Below the pieces are notes generated by a model. The model had not been told where the DNA came from. It did not search any database and worked only from the letters and a program-made list of their open reading frames with translations. A program made the position numbers and the translations under genes. DNA of 64,000 bases from Bidens hawaiensis (taxonomy: Eukaryota; Streptophyta; Magnoliopsida; Asterales; Asteraceae), in NCBI GenBank assembly GCA_021521415.1, contig JAIQDT010001127.1, positions 725,186 through 789,185 of the forward strand, in the 5' to 3' direction. Positions 44,285-55,610 of the stretch are shown here, piece after piece (within the stretch, counting starts at the first letter, position 1; every line of letters begins with the position of its first letter).

Positions 44285-47200
44285 TCAGGCTTCGGGACCA
44301 CTCCCTCCAAACCCACTTGAACCCGCACCATCAGTTGGCTGCGGCTGTTCAAGGAAAGCTTTGAGAACAGCTATCCCATCATCAGCAGCAGCAACTTCAT
44401 TCACCTTCTCTACGACCGGATGAGAGAAAGCATCATACTGGTTCACAGCTTGGTCATAGGCAGCCTCAGTATCAACATCATGTAGAGGAAATTTGGAAGG
44501 CGAGATGCCTTTCTCTGCAAATCCTAAGCCAAGTAGGAAACCAACTTTCTCTCCATCCTCATGAGAAGCGTTGAGGGCTGCGCTCATGGCATCATCATAG
44601 GATGTGTTCGCAAAAATCCGATGCACAACCTACAAAAAAAAACTTTTCTAAGTATAAAAAGCAAAAAGAGCAAAAAGCAAAGAATAATTGAGCTATGCGT
44701 ACCTGCGACAACGCTTCTCATAGAAGCCAATCCTTATTGGACAGAGCCTCTTGAAGGGTAGCGTGAGCTTGATCGCGTGCGCGTTCGGCCTCATTCTTGT
44801 TTAAGTTGGCAAGCAACACTTCCTTGGCAGCAGCCTCCTCAACGTCTTTAAGCTTACGCTCAGTGCGATCAAGCACACCCTTCTGATCCAAGAGCTCTTG
44901 TAGCTTCTTGGCGTCCTCCAGAGCTAAAGCCTCATGAGCCTGCTGAAGCTTCTCCAGTTTAGCTTTCAGTTCTTCATTTTCAGCGCGTAGAGGCTCAGCA
45001 ACAGCTTCAGCTTTTGAGGCCCTTTCAGTCGCATTGCGTGCAGTTTCCTTGGCCAACCTAAGCTGTTCGTTAACAGCTTGAGTAGCCTTGGAACGGGCCT
45101 CATGCCTAGCTTGCATTTCGGCCTCAAGGTCCTTGAAGGCCTTTTCCCTCTCAGCAGCGGTGGCGGCAAGCTTTTTGTTTTCTTCCCTCAGCGATCGCAC
45201 CTGAGCCCCCTCCAAGCTACGCGCAGTCCTTAACTTATCGTTTTCACGACAAAGTAATTCGACACGCGGCTGCATCCGGGCGAGTAGAATTCGGAGCTCG
45301 GTGGACAACCGGCCTTCCTGGTAACTAACCATGGCCTCCCCCAATGCACCACTTAAAGCGGCATGGCGCGTCCAGTCGACGCAGTCTGCAGCCGTCCTGA
45401 GAGTTGTCCCTTGGCGGATATTCCACCTTGGGGCATAGACCTCATTGGAATCTGAAACTGCAAAAAAAAAAAAAAAAAAAAAAAACAGTTAAGAAAAAAT
45501 GACTAACGATGGATAACAGGCCTAAGTAACCCCACGCACCTGTAAGGTCGATAACAGGCCGATAGCCGCTAAACCCATCACCCGAACCTAAAGGATATCC
45601 ATCCAAGAGGTCAATGAGATGGGAAGGAGGCAAAGATCGGACCCCCTCATCAACAGAGGTAAGTCTAGAGGTCCCAACTCTAAACATACCTGAAGAACCG
45701 GCCAAGGACGAAGTAGTCGACGCCGAATGTGACACTGTAGAAGCCATAGAGGTAGAGACCATCGGAGATGAACTCATTTGGGATGAACTCATAACCGTGG
45801 TAGCCGCTGCAGATGAGCTCACAGAAAAAGTCACCGCCGGTCCGGTGAACGATGTAGTAAATATGGCACTGACGGCCGACGAAGAAGTTGAACTGCTCAA
45901 CGCAGCAACGAAAGTGGACGCCATCGTTGGCACAGCAGCCATGACAGACGACGTCATAACCGGAACAGTTGCTTCAACAGTATAAACAACTGAACCAGTA
46001 CCAGAAACAGGCGCAGCCGCCTGGGTCATCGCCTCGGATAGGTTGACCAAACCTATCGTCGTGGGTCCCGAACCACTTCCTCCCGCACCACTCTCTTCAA
46101 AAGCAGATAAGTCTACTTCTGCACAAAGAAAAACCTTTAAGATATCAAAACAAAGGCGGAAGGAGATGCGGAAAAGGTACACAAAAAGTACACTTACTGG
46201 TTTTCTTGATCTTGAAAGCCCTGATAGGCGGAGATGGACCCGATGAAGATGGCCTCTTCACGCCAGTTACCTTCGCAATGCTTGGCGACTTGGAAGTGAC
46301 AGTCGTTGTCTCAACCTCAGAGACAATAGTCTCGTCACCACCACCAAGGTTCCTCTCCGCTTCCTCACTTTCAGTCTCGGAATCAGACTGATTCACCAAG
46401 TCAACGAAGGTAGCAACCTTCGTTTTGCCCTTCACGCTGGCCGCCTTCTTTTTCCTTACGATAAAAGGCCCATCTGCGGATCCCTCATCAGAAGATGACA
46501 AGATCAGAGGAATTCCAACAGATGTGTGAGCATGAAGAGGACGAGGATTAAAGAACTCCTTACCTGGCCGAGTGGCGCTTAAAATCTCGTGGCCTAGCGG
46601 GTAGACCTCTACGAATCTATCCGCAGTCTTCTCCAAAATGGGCAACTCGTTCTCATCAAGATCACGAGTACCCAACCACGCGGGACCACCAGTCTCCCGC
46701 GGGTGGAAGAGCGACTGTAAGTCCTTCCCCTCTGAAATAAAAATGATAACAATGTTAGAAGGAAATCCTAAACTAACACAAAAGACGGAGCATACCATAA
46801 GGAATATAGTTCAAACCGTATTCAAGAACGATGGGTATTTGCGGCATCCCAGACCCGGCATCCTTCCACACGGGGCTCATCCCAAGCATGACCATCCCAG
46901 ACTCCGCGAAGCGATAAACAGGAGTCCGAATCTGGGAAATCTTGGTGAACCACTCCGTCTCCTGGTAATTGGAAGCCGGAAGATTAGGGAGTGCCCTCCC
47001 ATTCTTGAACGTCATCGCAATGGGAACGACGCGAGCGGAAATGTAGAAAAACTCACGCTTCCAAGAGCGGAGACTACGCTCGGTAGTGCAGATCTTCAAA
47101 CCCTTAATCCGAGTGACAAGGGACTACCAACCCTGGACGCACCTCCAGGTATAGAAGGTCATCAGGCAGTCGACTCGAGGCTCGATATCCAAAATACGGC

Positions 47201-47573
47201 ACACCCATTCGAAATGGCGAACTTTAGCAATTGCCATTGGGTGCACCTCTGTCAAATGAACACCGTGTTTCTCTAAAACACGGTATACAAACTTCGTTAA
47301 TGGGAATCTTAGATTCCCATATATGAAGAACGATGCGTAAACCCCTATCTTGCCCTTAGGAGCGTCGTATACCGTCTGGTCGGCCTCCGGGAACTCTGGC
47401 TCATAGGGCTCCAGCATGAACTTCTTGACGATGTAATGGTATACATCGACAGAAAGAGTACACTGACACTCGCCAGCAGTACTCTTATCGTCCTTATCGG
47501 ACATGGACGTCGAGTTCTCGGGGTAAACGTCGGACTCCTCGACATTAATCTCTGGGTCATGAGAAGAAGACAT
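44285..47573 (-). pseudogene. antisense five-exon gene of the Tat element (Transposase_28-type plus coiled coil)
   Basis: Exons on the minus strand: 47573-46796, 46731-46198, 46118-45540, 45457-44703, 44629-44285. All four introns (64-82 bp) have GT-AG borders (donors GTATGC, GTAAGTG, GTGCGTG, GTACGC; acceptors TTTCAG, GTGCAG, TTGCAG, TTGTAG). The joined exons total 2,991 nt, exactly 997 codons in one frame, with only two internal stops: TAG at 47124-47126 (codon 150) and TGA at 44718-44720. Exon 1 (VYHYIVKKFMLEPYEPEFPE, GKIGVYASFFIYGNLRFPLT, VHPMAIAKVRHFEWVCRIL) matches what Pfam calls a putative gypsy-type transposon domain. Exons 2-3 are Ser/Thr-rich low complexity with a basic KIKKTK junction. 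Exon 4 is a long coiled coil. Function unknown; it is not gag, env or pol. Confidence 0.82.
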
Positions 47574-47697
47574 TTCTTAATGTTGAGGAAAGAAAGCGGT
47601 TTCAGGAGAATGCTCGCCGGAAAAGATGAGTATTCGCCGGAAATCGCTTAAAAGGAAAAGGAGAGTGAAGTGAAGATAATGGACGAAATACACCCTC

Positions 47698-47712
47698 TCC
47701 CCCTTATATACC
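47698..47712 (-). promoter_or_regulatory. TATA box of the antisense gene
   Basis: Minus strand GGGTATATAAGGGGGAGAGG, about 130 bp upstream of the ATG at 47573. It gives the antisense gene its own promoter, independent of the LTRs. Confidence 0.65.
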
Positions 47713-48487
47713 CATCGCAATGAATGCGATGAATTTAATGTGGATGAGAGAGAAAGCGCAGGCGCAATGACACGGCGACACGTGTGGATAAAGTAAGCTG
47801 GCAACATGTATCAGAATGGCGCGTGTCATGAAACTCGCGCCTGAAAAAGCGTCCTGATTGACCACATGCTGTCACGTCGTCATAACTTCCTGCACATCCT
47901 GAAACCGTCAGAAGACGCCAACGTCCCTTCAACCGTTTGGACTATCCTTATCCTTTCACCAACTCTCCGAATTTCAAAAAGATTCAAAAATAAGAGGGAA
48001 TATACCCCCTTACCTTGGAAAACAAGAAACTATAAGACAAGTGCGGGTACAGTGTCAAGGCGAAACCCTTCACATACTTAGCACTTGCAGGGAATTGAAA
48101 CCAAGAAGATCGATCTTATGGGCCATGCTTGCGGAAAGAGAAATAACACCCCCGCATGGCGGGAACGTTGAGAACTAGATTTTTTGAAGCTTCAAGGTGG
48201 AATTAGTTGTTTAACATAACTGATCACTATGTCTAAAACTACCAAAACCTCGTGGAGAATCTACACAAGTGAAACTCAACGCTCCCGACTTGCGAAGAGG
48301 TTACACACCTACCCGCATCATACCCAAAGATCAGGCAGAAAAATCGAGAATTTTCTGCAAGTGACATTAGGAAAACTGCGGGAAAAATCCCCACGGAGAA
48401 CCTTAAAAAACGAAAACCCCCTTTTCAAAACCCCTTGCTTAAAGTCCAAAAGTTCCTCTCACTTATTAACAATTCATGAGAAGAACA
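47713..48487. other. Tat untranslated region before the 3' LTR
   Basis: No ORF supported. 48140-48330 is related to 26330-26520 in the nested plus-strand LTR (shared CCCCGCATGGCGGGAAC and CATAACTGATCACTATGT). Confidence 0.6.
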
Positions 48488-48503
48488 ATGGACTGGGGGG
48501 ACT
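48488..48503 (+). other. polypurine tract of the Tat element
   Basis: GGACTGGGGGGACT immediately before TGAAGAGG of the 3' LTR. Confidence 0.75.
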
Positions 48504-49367
48504 TGAAGAGGTAGGTTCCCGCAAAGCCCAGTTGGACCCGCAAGACTCACCTTGAAGAGGTACGTCTGCGCAAAGACCAATTGGATCCGCAGGAACCACC
48601 ATGCTCAGAGAGATGAAGACCTTACACGCAGTAAGCCAGCTGTCCCCGCAGGAAAGCCTCCCTTGGTACAGTACCATGCCTGTTCCCGCAGCTGTGGGTA
48701 CAAGCCAAGAAGGAAGGCTACCCGCACTAACAGTAAGGCTACACGCACAAGGCACTAACTCTTATACTTCAGCAATGTCACCTGAAGAAGGAATGAGCAG
48801 GGCGGGAATATTCCCGCCCAAAAGAGCCAGTCCGTACGCTTCTAGAAGATCTTTTGTACTATACCTACCAAGGTATGGACAAATGGACAAGATCTGACAA
48901 AAGCAACCCATGAACCAATCACAGGGTGACAGCTCACTGACAATAGTACGAGGAGGAGCACGCTCCATTACAAAATGTCACTATCAGCCGCTGCCTACCC
49001 ACCAACTCCCATCGTGGCACGAACGTAGCCCATAGTTGGTGGAAAAGGAATATTATATACAGCTGGCCGTACCTGCTTAGAAACCTACCTTCGGCTATAA
49101 ATACTCCAACACCTTGGAACGGTATCATCATCTTCTCTCTAGCTATTTCTCTCTCTATACACTTATATTCAGAGAAATCTAGTCTGATTCTCACGCCGGA
49201 GGGTGGTCACAAGGAGGAACCCCCCCCCCTTCTCAGTGACGAGCTTACGGTGTCTGTTTTGCAGGTCGAGAAGAATAACCATCTTTGCCGGACCTAACCC
49301 TCGTGGGAAACATCTACTTAACCCTAAGATTATTCTTAATCTGTCGGGGTCATTTAGTGTTTCTTCA
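48504..49367 (+). mobile_element. 3' LTR of the Tat element (864 bp)
   Basis: TGAAGAGGTAGG ... GTTTCTTCA, followed by the duplication AAAAC. TATA box CTATAAATA near 49095. Differs from the 5' LTR by ~14 substitutions, a 2-bp GT insertion near 48777 and a longer C run at 49221-49230. Confidence 0.93.
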
Positions 49368-50074
49368 AAAACCATTTGGTTTCGGGTTTTCAAGTTTCGG
49401 TTTTTAGTTTTATCGTTTTGGTTTTGGTTTCGGTTTTTACCATTTGACCCTTGAACATTTTAGGCCGAAAAGAAAGTTTGTTGGAAAAAATGAATTTAGG
49501 TAGAAGTAATTTTGTTAATTGTTAACCAATAGACTTTCATACATTTGGCAAAATTATTTGAGTTACGTGTATATTATATTCTTATAAATTACTTAAAATA
49601 AAAACTAAAAAATAAACATCTAGAATTTCGGTTCGGTTCGGTTTTTTGGTTTTTGTTACATGCAAAACCAAAACTGAACCGTTAGTTTGATTTTTCAAAA
49701 ACATAAAACCAAACCGTAGGATTTTGTTTCAGTTTGGTTTTTTCTATTCTATTTGGATTTTTGGGTTTTGGATCCGGTTTGAATTTCGGTTCAGCCACCA
49801 TTACTCAAGACGAGCTAGCCCGGTCCATGCACTCAATGTCCGTCTTCCTGCAGCCCATCGCAAAACTCATCAAATAGATCAAATAGGTCTATTAGATTTA
49901 TTGCTCAACTAATTGACTTTTTTATCAAAAGAAAACTTTTATGCAATTGATAACATGTTAGACCAAATTGTGATTCTTGATTCAAGAAAAATAAATTATG
50001 TTTATAAAACAGAAGATACACCCAAAAGTAGCTTTTTAATTTTTATTTTTTTTATTTTATGTTCGAAATTGAAG

Positions 50075-50372
50075 CGGATGCGAATACCCTTCAATTGCTG
50101 AAGAAATTAAAAGTGTTGCGAGCGCGGATGTAGCAAATCGAAAGCTTTTTTATCCGTCGATTAGCATGGAGTACCCTAGTTCGGGATGAGGATGAAACCG
50201 ATGATCAAGCAAAGGTATATACGATTGCATGTTAAAAAGTTGTGATTTTGAAGTATTTCTATACTGCATTTGCATTTTCTATTTGCTCCTTACAATCTTT
50301 ATTTCTTATGTTGGTCAAGATGTCATTTCAAACATTGGAAGATGAGTTTTGTCATGAAGTAACCATTCTCAG
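50075..50372 (+). pseudogene. chimeric gene D/E: RRM-like and kinase alpha-C exons
   Basis: RRM-like exon 50075-50214 (after TTGAAG, donor GTATAT) and alpha-C exon 50320-50372 (after GTCAAG, donor GTATCT), reading EDEFCHEVTILR. They correspond to 8856-8719 and 8613-8557 of copy B. The RRM exon is 2 nt longer than in copy B (extra T near 50181), which breaks its frame. Confidence 0.55.
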
Positions 50373-50734
50373 GTATCTCTTTTGTTGCGAAAATATTCTA
50401 TGTTTTGGTGTGAATTTGCAATTAACTAAACAAAATATATGGAGTCTTGAGGAAAATTATTTTTAAAATGAGTTTTTGATGGAAATAAACGAAAGCAAAT
50501 TATGATAACTGAAAATCCGGTCCAGTTTCATAATTCGTTCAGCGGTCCAATTATGGCCGCTTTAAATTTTCTGTCGTGAAAACACTGGTAATATGTGAAT
50601 CAAGTGCCTAATTATTAAATTGATTTCGTTAATAAACACGCTTAATACTCAAAATCTAATAAACACACAATTTTACATAAGTTTTATAAATTTAAGTGAA
50701 ACTTCAATTTGTTCATATTTCCTTTTGCTGTAAA

Positions 50735-50908
50735 GGTGGCTGATTTTGGGGTGGCCCTCTTTCAATATCAAGATGGAGTTATGACAGCCAAAACTGGAAC
50801 GCATAGATGGAAAATTACACTCAACGGAAGTGACAAAGAATTGACTAAACGGCTGTTTGATTTAATTCAAAATCCGGAAGAGGAAGAAACCGACGATCAA
50901 CCAAAGGT
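50735..50908 (+). pseudogene. chimeric gene D/E: kinase activation-segment exon fused to an exon-1-like segment
   Basis: Open reading VADFGVALFQYQDGVMTAKT then GTHRWK: kinase subdomains VII-VIII of the STY/Raf-like group (family VADFGVARVQ...GVMTAETGTYRWMAPE), DFG intact. After W the kinase stops and sequence like exon 1 of the other copies follows in frame: DKELTKRLFDLIQNPEEEET, with donor GTATGG at 50909. The exon with the HRD loop is absent here but present in copy B. Splice borders AAAG|GTGGC (acceptor, uncertain) and AAAG|GTATGG. Confidence 0.65.
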
Positions 50909-51338
50909 ATGGTTCTCAAAAAGTTGTTATTTTAAATACGATATGTTCAGGTTTTAAATTTTTCATATTTGATCAGTTTGAGTTATAAACAGTTCGGTTG
51001 GCCGGTTAACCATTGGCTTAATTTAGATGTTGATGCATTCAAGCTAATTTCTATTAGTAAATCTATGAATGTTATTTACACACATATTACCATAACCGAA
51101 CCATATTAATTAAGTAGTATAAAAAACATTAATTACCAAACTATCAGTTTTTCAATCTATTTGGTCATGGTTTGGTTTTTCGGTGTTTCTAGTCATCCAT
51201 AGTAAGCTGCACACGTCGGGTAACGGGTTGGACTGAGATAGAAACGGGTAAGCTATCTTGATCATGTCAAAAAGGTCTGTACAAATTCGATTGACCCGAG
51301 TGACCCGCCAAATTCTTGGCCCATCTGTCTTTGCAGTT

Positions 51339-51696
51339 GTTGTACATTCAAAAGGGATTGACGATTTTGAGTAGCTTTTCAAGGTAACAGGGAGGGCATC
51401 CTGTTTTGGAGCAATCGATACCATACATCTGATGATGTACTCAAACAAGTCCTTAGGCGAAACTGATGTGTGGCTCTGACAGCAACAATAATAATAGTAT
51501 GCAGCTGCAGGTGATCGTGGACCCTGCAGTGTGGTTTGTTGAGGTGGCTTGTGGGCTCCCAGGACGCATGACTAAAGACCGCGTCCTTCAAGAATCACAA
51601 ATCTTTAGTTTGGCTCAAAGAGGAAAGAATGTAATTGGGAATGCAATCAAACTTTCAAAGGGAACAAAGATTCCAGATTATTGGTTGCTGAATTAA
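51339..51696 (+). pseudogene. chimeric gene D/E: Harbinger/ALP1-like terminal exon (type 2), degenerate
   Basis: After TTTGCAG the exon contains SNKSLGETDVWL, then a stop and shift, then in another frame NNNSMQLQVIVDPAVWFVEV, CGLPGRMTKDRVLQESQI, FSLAQRGKNVIGNAIKL and a stop at 51696. Nearer to the type-2 fragment at 18190 than to copy C exon 3. Multiple lesions. Confidence 0.65.
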
Positions 51697-51959
51697 AGAT
51701 GTTATAAATTATAATCTTGTCATTTGTAATATTGTTTGTATTTAAACTTACGACTTGTGAAATTTAACTTCTGCATGTGTATACTATCGATTTCATTCTA
51801 ATCTTTGAAACCAACAATGCTTACTTTCTTGAAAATACACTTTGTTGTGATTTATATCAAATAATGTGTCATCACTTACCAGCTCAAAACAAACACCATG
51901 AAAGGAAAAAAACTGCAAACATGAAATTGCTACTAGTGCAGAGAACAGGACTAAATGTT

Positions 51960-52115
51960 CATTGGACGAATGTGAAGAAGCAACTGCTCTTATCCGAGAA
52001 ATAATGGATATCGGCACCACTGATCAATTACAGCACGTAGACAATTCCGATGTATACATCGATGCAGGAACAGATAATAGACGACGGACAGATATATGGT
52101 ATGTATTTCAAATAC
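51960..52115 (+). other. exon-like open segment, unrecognised
   Basis: Reads DECEEATALIREIMDIGTTD then QLQHVDNSDVYIDAGTDNRR, ending before a GT. A homologue lies on the minus strand at 59660-59590 after TAATTGCAG (ECRMEDRDEATAL, one stop). Both are next to the sequence TTACTTTCTTGAAAATACAC. Conserved at protein level between copies but I do not recognise the family. Confidence 0.35.
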
Positions 52116-52487
52116 AAACACCATTATTTCTTGGAAAACAGACACTCAAAGAAGGAAATGATGTGTTTATTGAAGAAGACATTTTCAATCACGAACACTA
52201 GAAGAATGAATATTTGGAGAACTATTTTAATAACTAATTACATGTGCATGTAGAGATATACTCAAAAATACAAAATTTATTTTATATATTAGTTTTTCAA
52301 ACATTACCTTGTGCATAAATACCGACTTAAATTAGTATTAGCTTTGTAGACTTTACTGGGTTGAGTTCGTTTGGTGGTTTAAAAAAACAAGTTGATTATG
52401 CATATATGTTTCTATTGTAATATTAAACATATCATGAACATATTAATTTTCATGTAAAAATATACTTTGAAATCTATACAAAAGCAA

Positions 52488-52883
52488 TGTAAGGCCAATT
52501 TTAGTGGCTTGCGATATCAAATGACGAAAACCAGTTATATATTTTGGTCAAGATAATTATTAATGTCGGTGAGCAAAACCGGATCCGAGACGAGAGCTTC
52601 GACACGTGTTTAGCTTCAACGGGGGAAAAGCGAAACATGTTAGGCTATAAATATGACATTTATTGTCTTTGTATGTGTGTGTTTGTAAGATGTAAATCAC
52701 CACCCAAGGGAGCTCACCTTGGGTGCGTCGGTTCTAGCTTAATGTTATTAATCTTTTACCGATTACGGAGTCGTTCACTATACTTATTATCTTTATATTT
52801 TTGTTCGATCGTTTGATTTACCGCACCCGTCTCGACACGCTTATCGAGAGCAAAACCGTTCGGTGGTCGTTTTGGGACCTACA
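52488..52883 (+). mobile_element. solo LTR, 396 bp, duplication AGCAA
   Basis: TGTAAGGCCAATT ... TTTGGGACCTACA with perfect duplication AGCAA at 52483-52487 and 52884-52888. TATA box GGCTATAAATATG near 52642. Same size, ends and promoter position as 12560-12946, so the same LTR family. Inserted in a copy of the conserved upstream block, whose sequence AAGCAATAAGCTCTAGATAT resumes after it. Confidence 0.85.
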
Positions 52884-52889
52884 AGCAAT

Positions 52890-53280
52890 AAGCTCTAGAT
52901 ATGCAATCATGTCGTGTCGTTCATGGTTGTTGCTAATCACCGACCAACAAATCACATATTATTATGAGTTGAAAACACATAATCGTGGGGGATAATTGAA
53001 GTAGTACGTAGTCCCATTTGTATAATCCGGTTTTTGTGTACGTGGATGTGTGTTTAAAATGGATTCAGATAAATGTGACAAAGATATAGGACAATGTTAC
53101 ACAAAAACTAACGTAATTTGTAAATCACAACGAGTTGACAGGAAAAACATTAAAAACAAGAAAACGAAGTAGAATAAGAACCATTTACACTTAACATTAT
53201 AGTAAGTAAATAAGAAATGGGTATTCGTATATAGAGAGTTTTTAATGATGGACGGGTTTTGATAAAAAAATGTATCTTCT
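52890..53280 (+). repeat. conserved upstream block, partial copy, not followed by a promoter
   Basis: AAGCTCTAGATATGCAATCA, CGTTCATGGTTGTTGCTA, ATAATCCGGTTTTTGTGTAC and TAAATGTGACA match 35801-36120 and 14824-15120. It ends against the inverted MBD-like downstream region at ~53280 instead of leading to a TATA box and exon 1, so this copy is rearranged. Confidence 0.55.
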
Positions 53281-54005
53281 TGGATTCAATATTCCTGCAA
53301 ACAGCCCTCGTGTATCAGAAATATGTGCAAACGAAATGATCAAACACGAACGAAGCTTACCCGTCTTTGTTCGAGTGATTTTAACTGAACAAAACAAACA
53401 GACACAAATTGGTATACAGTTTACTTAATAGATGTGTGAACATACATGAAAAGATGCAAAACAAACAATACCGGTAATGTTCCATTCACAAGTCATAATA
53501 GGGTCTGTGAAAGGTGAGATGAGAGCAAACCTTACCTTTAAGGGGGGGGCTACTCCCACGGAGACTGCAATTCAGTGAACTTTTTTTTTAATCTATTAAA
53601 AAATTACAAATAACACAGTGCTTTCAATGTGATGTATAAGACGGTTAAGAAACGGTCCGCTTTATCTCTCCTACTACTTTAATTATCTTCGTTGCACTAT
53701 GTAGAATGCGGTTCTCCAACATATTATTCAATGCGAAATCAGCATGCCCCTGTTTATATATAAAAATATATATGAACAAGCACTTGATCGAACGTCCACA
53801 CACGCACGTAAATAAATGAGCACGTAGAATGTTAGTGTTTGCACTTTGTTCATTTAACTAAATGATCATAAAATACTTTCCACATCCGTTTAATAAATAA
53901 ATGAGTACATTTGTTGAATGATAAATATGTTATTTGTAAGTGGTTCTATTAAACAAATAAATTTACTAGAATTATTTTATGATTTCAGTTAGATTACACT
54001 AAATA

Positions 54006-54206
54006 CCTGTTGATTGTGTTTGGTGTTATTGATGATGAACATGAATCTTTTTCTCAGCTTCATAGAATCCGAAAACACTTCATCACCAACAAAAGCATTC
54101 CTAAATTGCTCCTGCTTGGGGAGACATTGCTAAATGATGAATCTTCTTCTTTTCTTAAAATGTTTTTCTTCATTGAATCATATGAACCATGCACAATTCT
54201 AAAAAA
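54006..54206 (-). pseudogene. MBD-like exon B, copy M4
   Basis: Minus strand after TTTTAG: GSYDSMKKNILRKEEDSSFS-like start, then RNAFVGDEVFSDSMK and KRFMF. Close to M2 (3158-3358), with the QQW codons deleted. Donor CAACAG|GTATTT kept. Exon A of this copy lies at 59512-59399, beyond the CACTA element. Confidence 0.6.
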
Positions 54207-55187
54207 GCAAACAGCAAGTCAAATTATAAGTTTCTGTTTTAGTCAAAAGACAAAGTCAAGTTCTAAAGTCAAACCTTGATGGGAGTGACTAATTTAAGGG
54301 ATTTGCACTACTAGAAAATATACCTTTAATGACGTGCAATGCGCGTCATTAAAGGGGTAGATGACATGCAAACACGTGTCAAGGAAGGCCATGTCATAAA
54401 AGAAAGATGACGCGTAATTGTGAGTCATCTGTTTATGACAAACGTTTATTACATACATTTTTGACATACAAGTGCGTGTCATGGTTTTAAGTGTTTAAAA
54501 AAATATTTGTTTATAGAATTACTATTGTCATATTAGACAATTAACGTCTAATAATACAAATAATATACATATATAGCAAAAAAAATCCATTTCACACAAT
54601 ATTTTATAAAATACAAATTACAAACATTTCAAAGTTAAAATTACATTAACGCCGATACAAAATTTCATCGAAAATTGAAGTTTGCCACAAAAGTTGACCA
54701 TTCTTCACGATTTTCAACCATATCAACATCTATGTACTCATCTTTCCTTCTCCTAACCTGAGAATTTTTTTTGAATCAGTGCAAATAATTAGAACAGAAT
54801 AAGTAAGAAACCTAACTACTTGATTTTAATTTTTAAGCCTCAATCTCACAAGATGATATTCAGACTATTGTCAGAATTTCTCAAAATGTTTGGGTTGAAA
54901 GTTGAAACTTAACATGTTTGACATCTAAAGTCAAAGCCTAATTATATTCATTTCTAGAGATGCATTGGTAACAGAACAATAAGAGCTTTGTAGAATACAT
55001 TAGTCTATTTTGTGAACTTTTGAGGTCAAACCTATATGATTTGTTTCTAAGTTTACCTACACTCAAAGCCTAATTATATTCATTTCTAGAGATGCAATCA
55101 ATTTAAAGAGCCCTTCAATCTTTAAAGTGGAAAACTACCTAAAAGTCAAAACTAGTTATCAAGTGGTAAGATAAGAGTATCTCTAAC

Positions 55188-55609
55188 CTGCAGAAGCAAC
55201 CTTAATTTTAAGGGCCAACTTGACTGTAGTATCAAATAACTCTGCAACTTTGATAAAATCATCCTTCGGAAATCTTATGGATGTTGATGCAAGAGTTCCT
55301 AAAGCATAAAAAAATAATTATAAACAATAATCTTTCAAATGTGTGATTTCTACTTCATTTGCTTTTATATACACCATTTCAGGCCCAAAATAACCATATG
55401 TGTTCTACTAGCATCATACAACAAGTTTAAAATTTTCATTTCACATGTCTGACCAATATGGGGTAAACATAAAAAAGGCAAAACTGGCAAAACAAATATA
55501 AATACTAGCACATTCAGTAAACTTGACCTGTATGGAATGAGTGTGTGGACACCATTGAAGTCCTGGGAACACAACTTGATTGATTTTATCTTCCAAGTCA
55601 TACATTACC
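55188..55609 (-). pseudogene. two exons of serine hydroxymethyltransferase captured by the CACTA element
   Basis: Minus strand, in gene order: exon 55609-55528 reads VMYDLEDKINQVVFPGLQWC then PHTHSIQ (SHMT pattern [23 protein letters not shown]), donor GT at 55527; exon 55298-55188 after CTTTAG reads [20 protein letters not shown] then [13 protein letters not shown] (SHMT C-terminal pattern [29 protein letters not shown]), donor GT at 55187. The GG of the PLP-domain motif GLQGGPH is changed to WC, and the SHMT sequence between these exons is missing. A gene fragment, not an enzyme. Confidence 0.75.
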
Positions 55610-55610
55610 T

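Larger units (their letters stand above)
37433..49367 (+). mobile_element. Ty3/gypsy retrotransposon of the Tat lineage (Grande/Retand-like), 11.9 kb
   Basis: Complete: 5' LTR, PBS, gag, protease, RT, two RNase H domains, integrase, an antisense gene, polypurine tract and 3' LTR, with perfect 5-bp duplication AAAAC (37428-37432 and 49368-49372). The second, archaeal-type RNase H after the first and the extra antisense gene between pol and the 3' LTR are Tat-lineage hallmarks. The LTRs differ by about 14 substitutions plus small indels in ~860 bp (about 98.4% identical by eye), so it is older than the chromovirus at 23.7-34.4 kb. Several lesions in gag-pol make it non-autonomous. Confidence 0.95.
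37358..49811. mobile_element. hAT-like element with AACCGAACCG motifs, split by the Tat retrotransposon
   Basis: 37358-37432 and 49368-49811 together form a ~520-bp element rich in GGTTTTGG/AAACCGAAC words in both orientations, as in hAT subterminal regions. The left end GTAGGGGTGTGCTGGGGCGG and the right end (reverse complement GTCTTGAGTAATGGTGGCTG) are weakly similar. Flanking GAGCTGGC (37350-37357) and GAGCTAGC (49812-49819) match at 7 of 8 positions. Exact right end uncertain. Confidence 0.45.

Noticed and set aside
45460..45485. Long A run suggesting a retroposed poly(A) tail
   Set aside because: On the coding (minus) strand it is the T-rich polypyrimidine tract before the TTGCAG acceptor of antisense exon 4.
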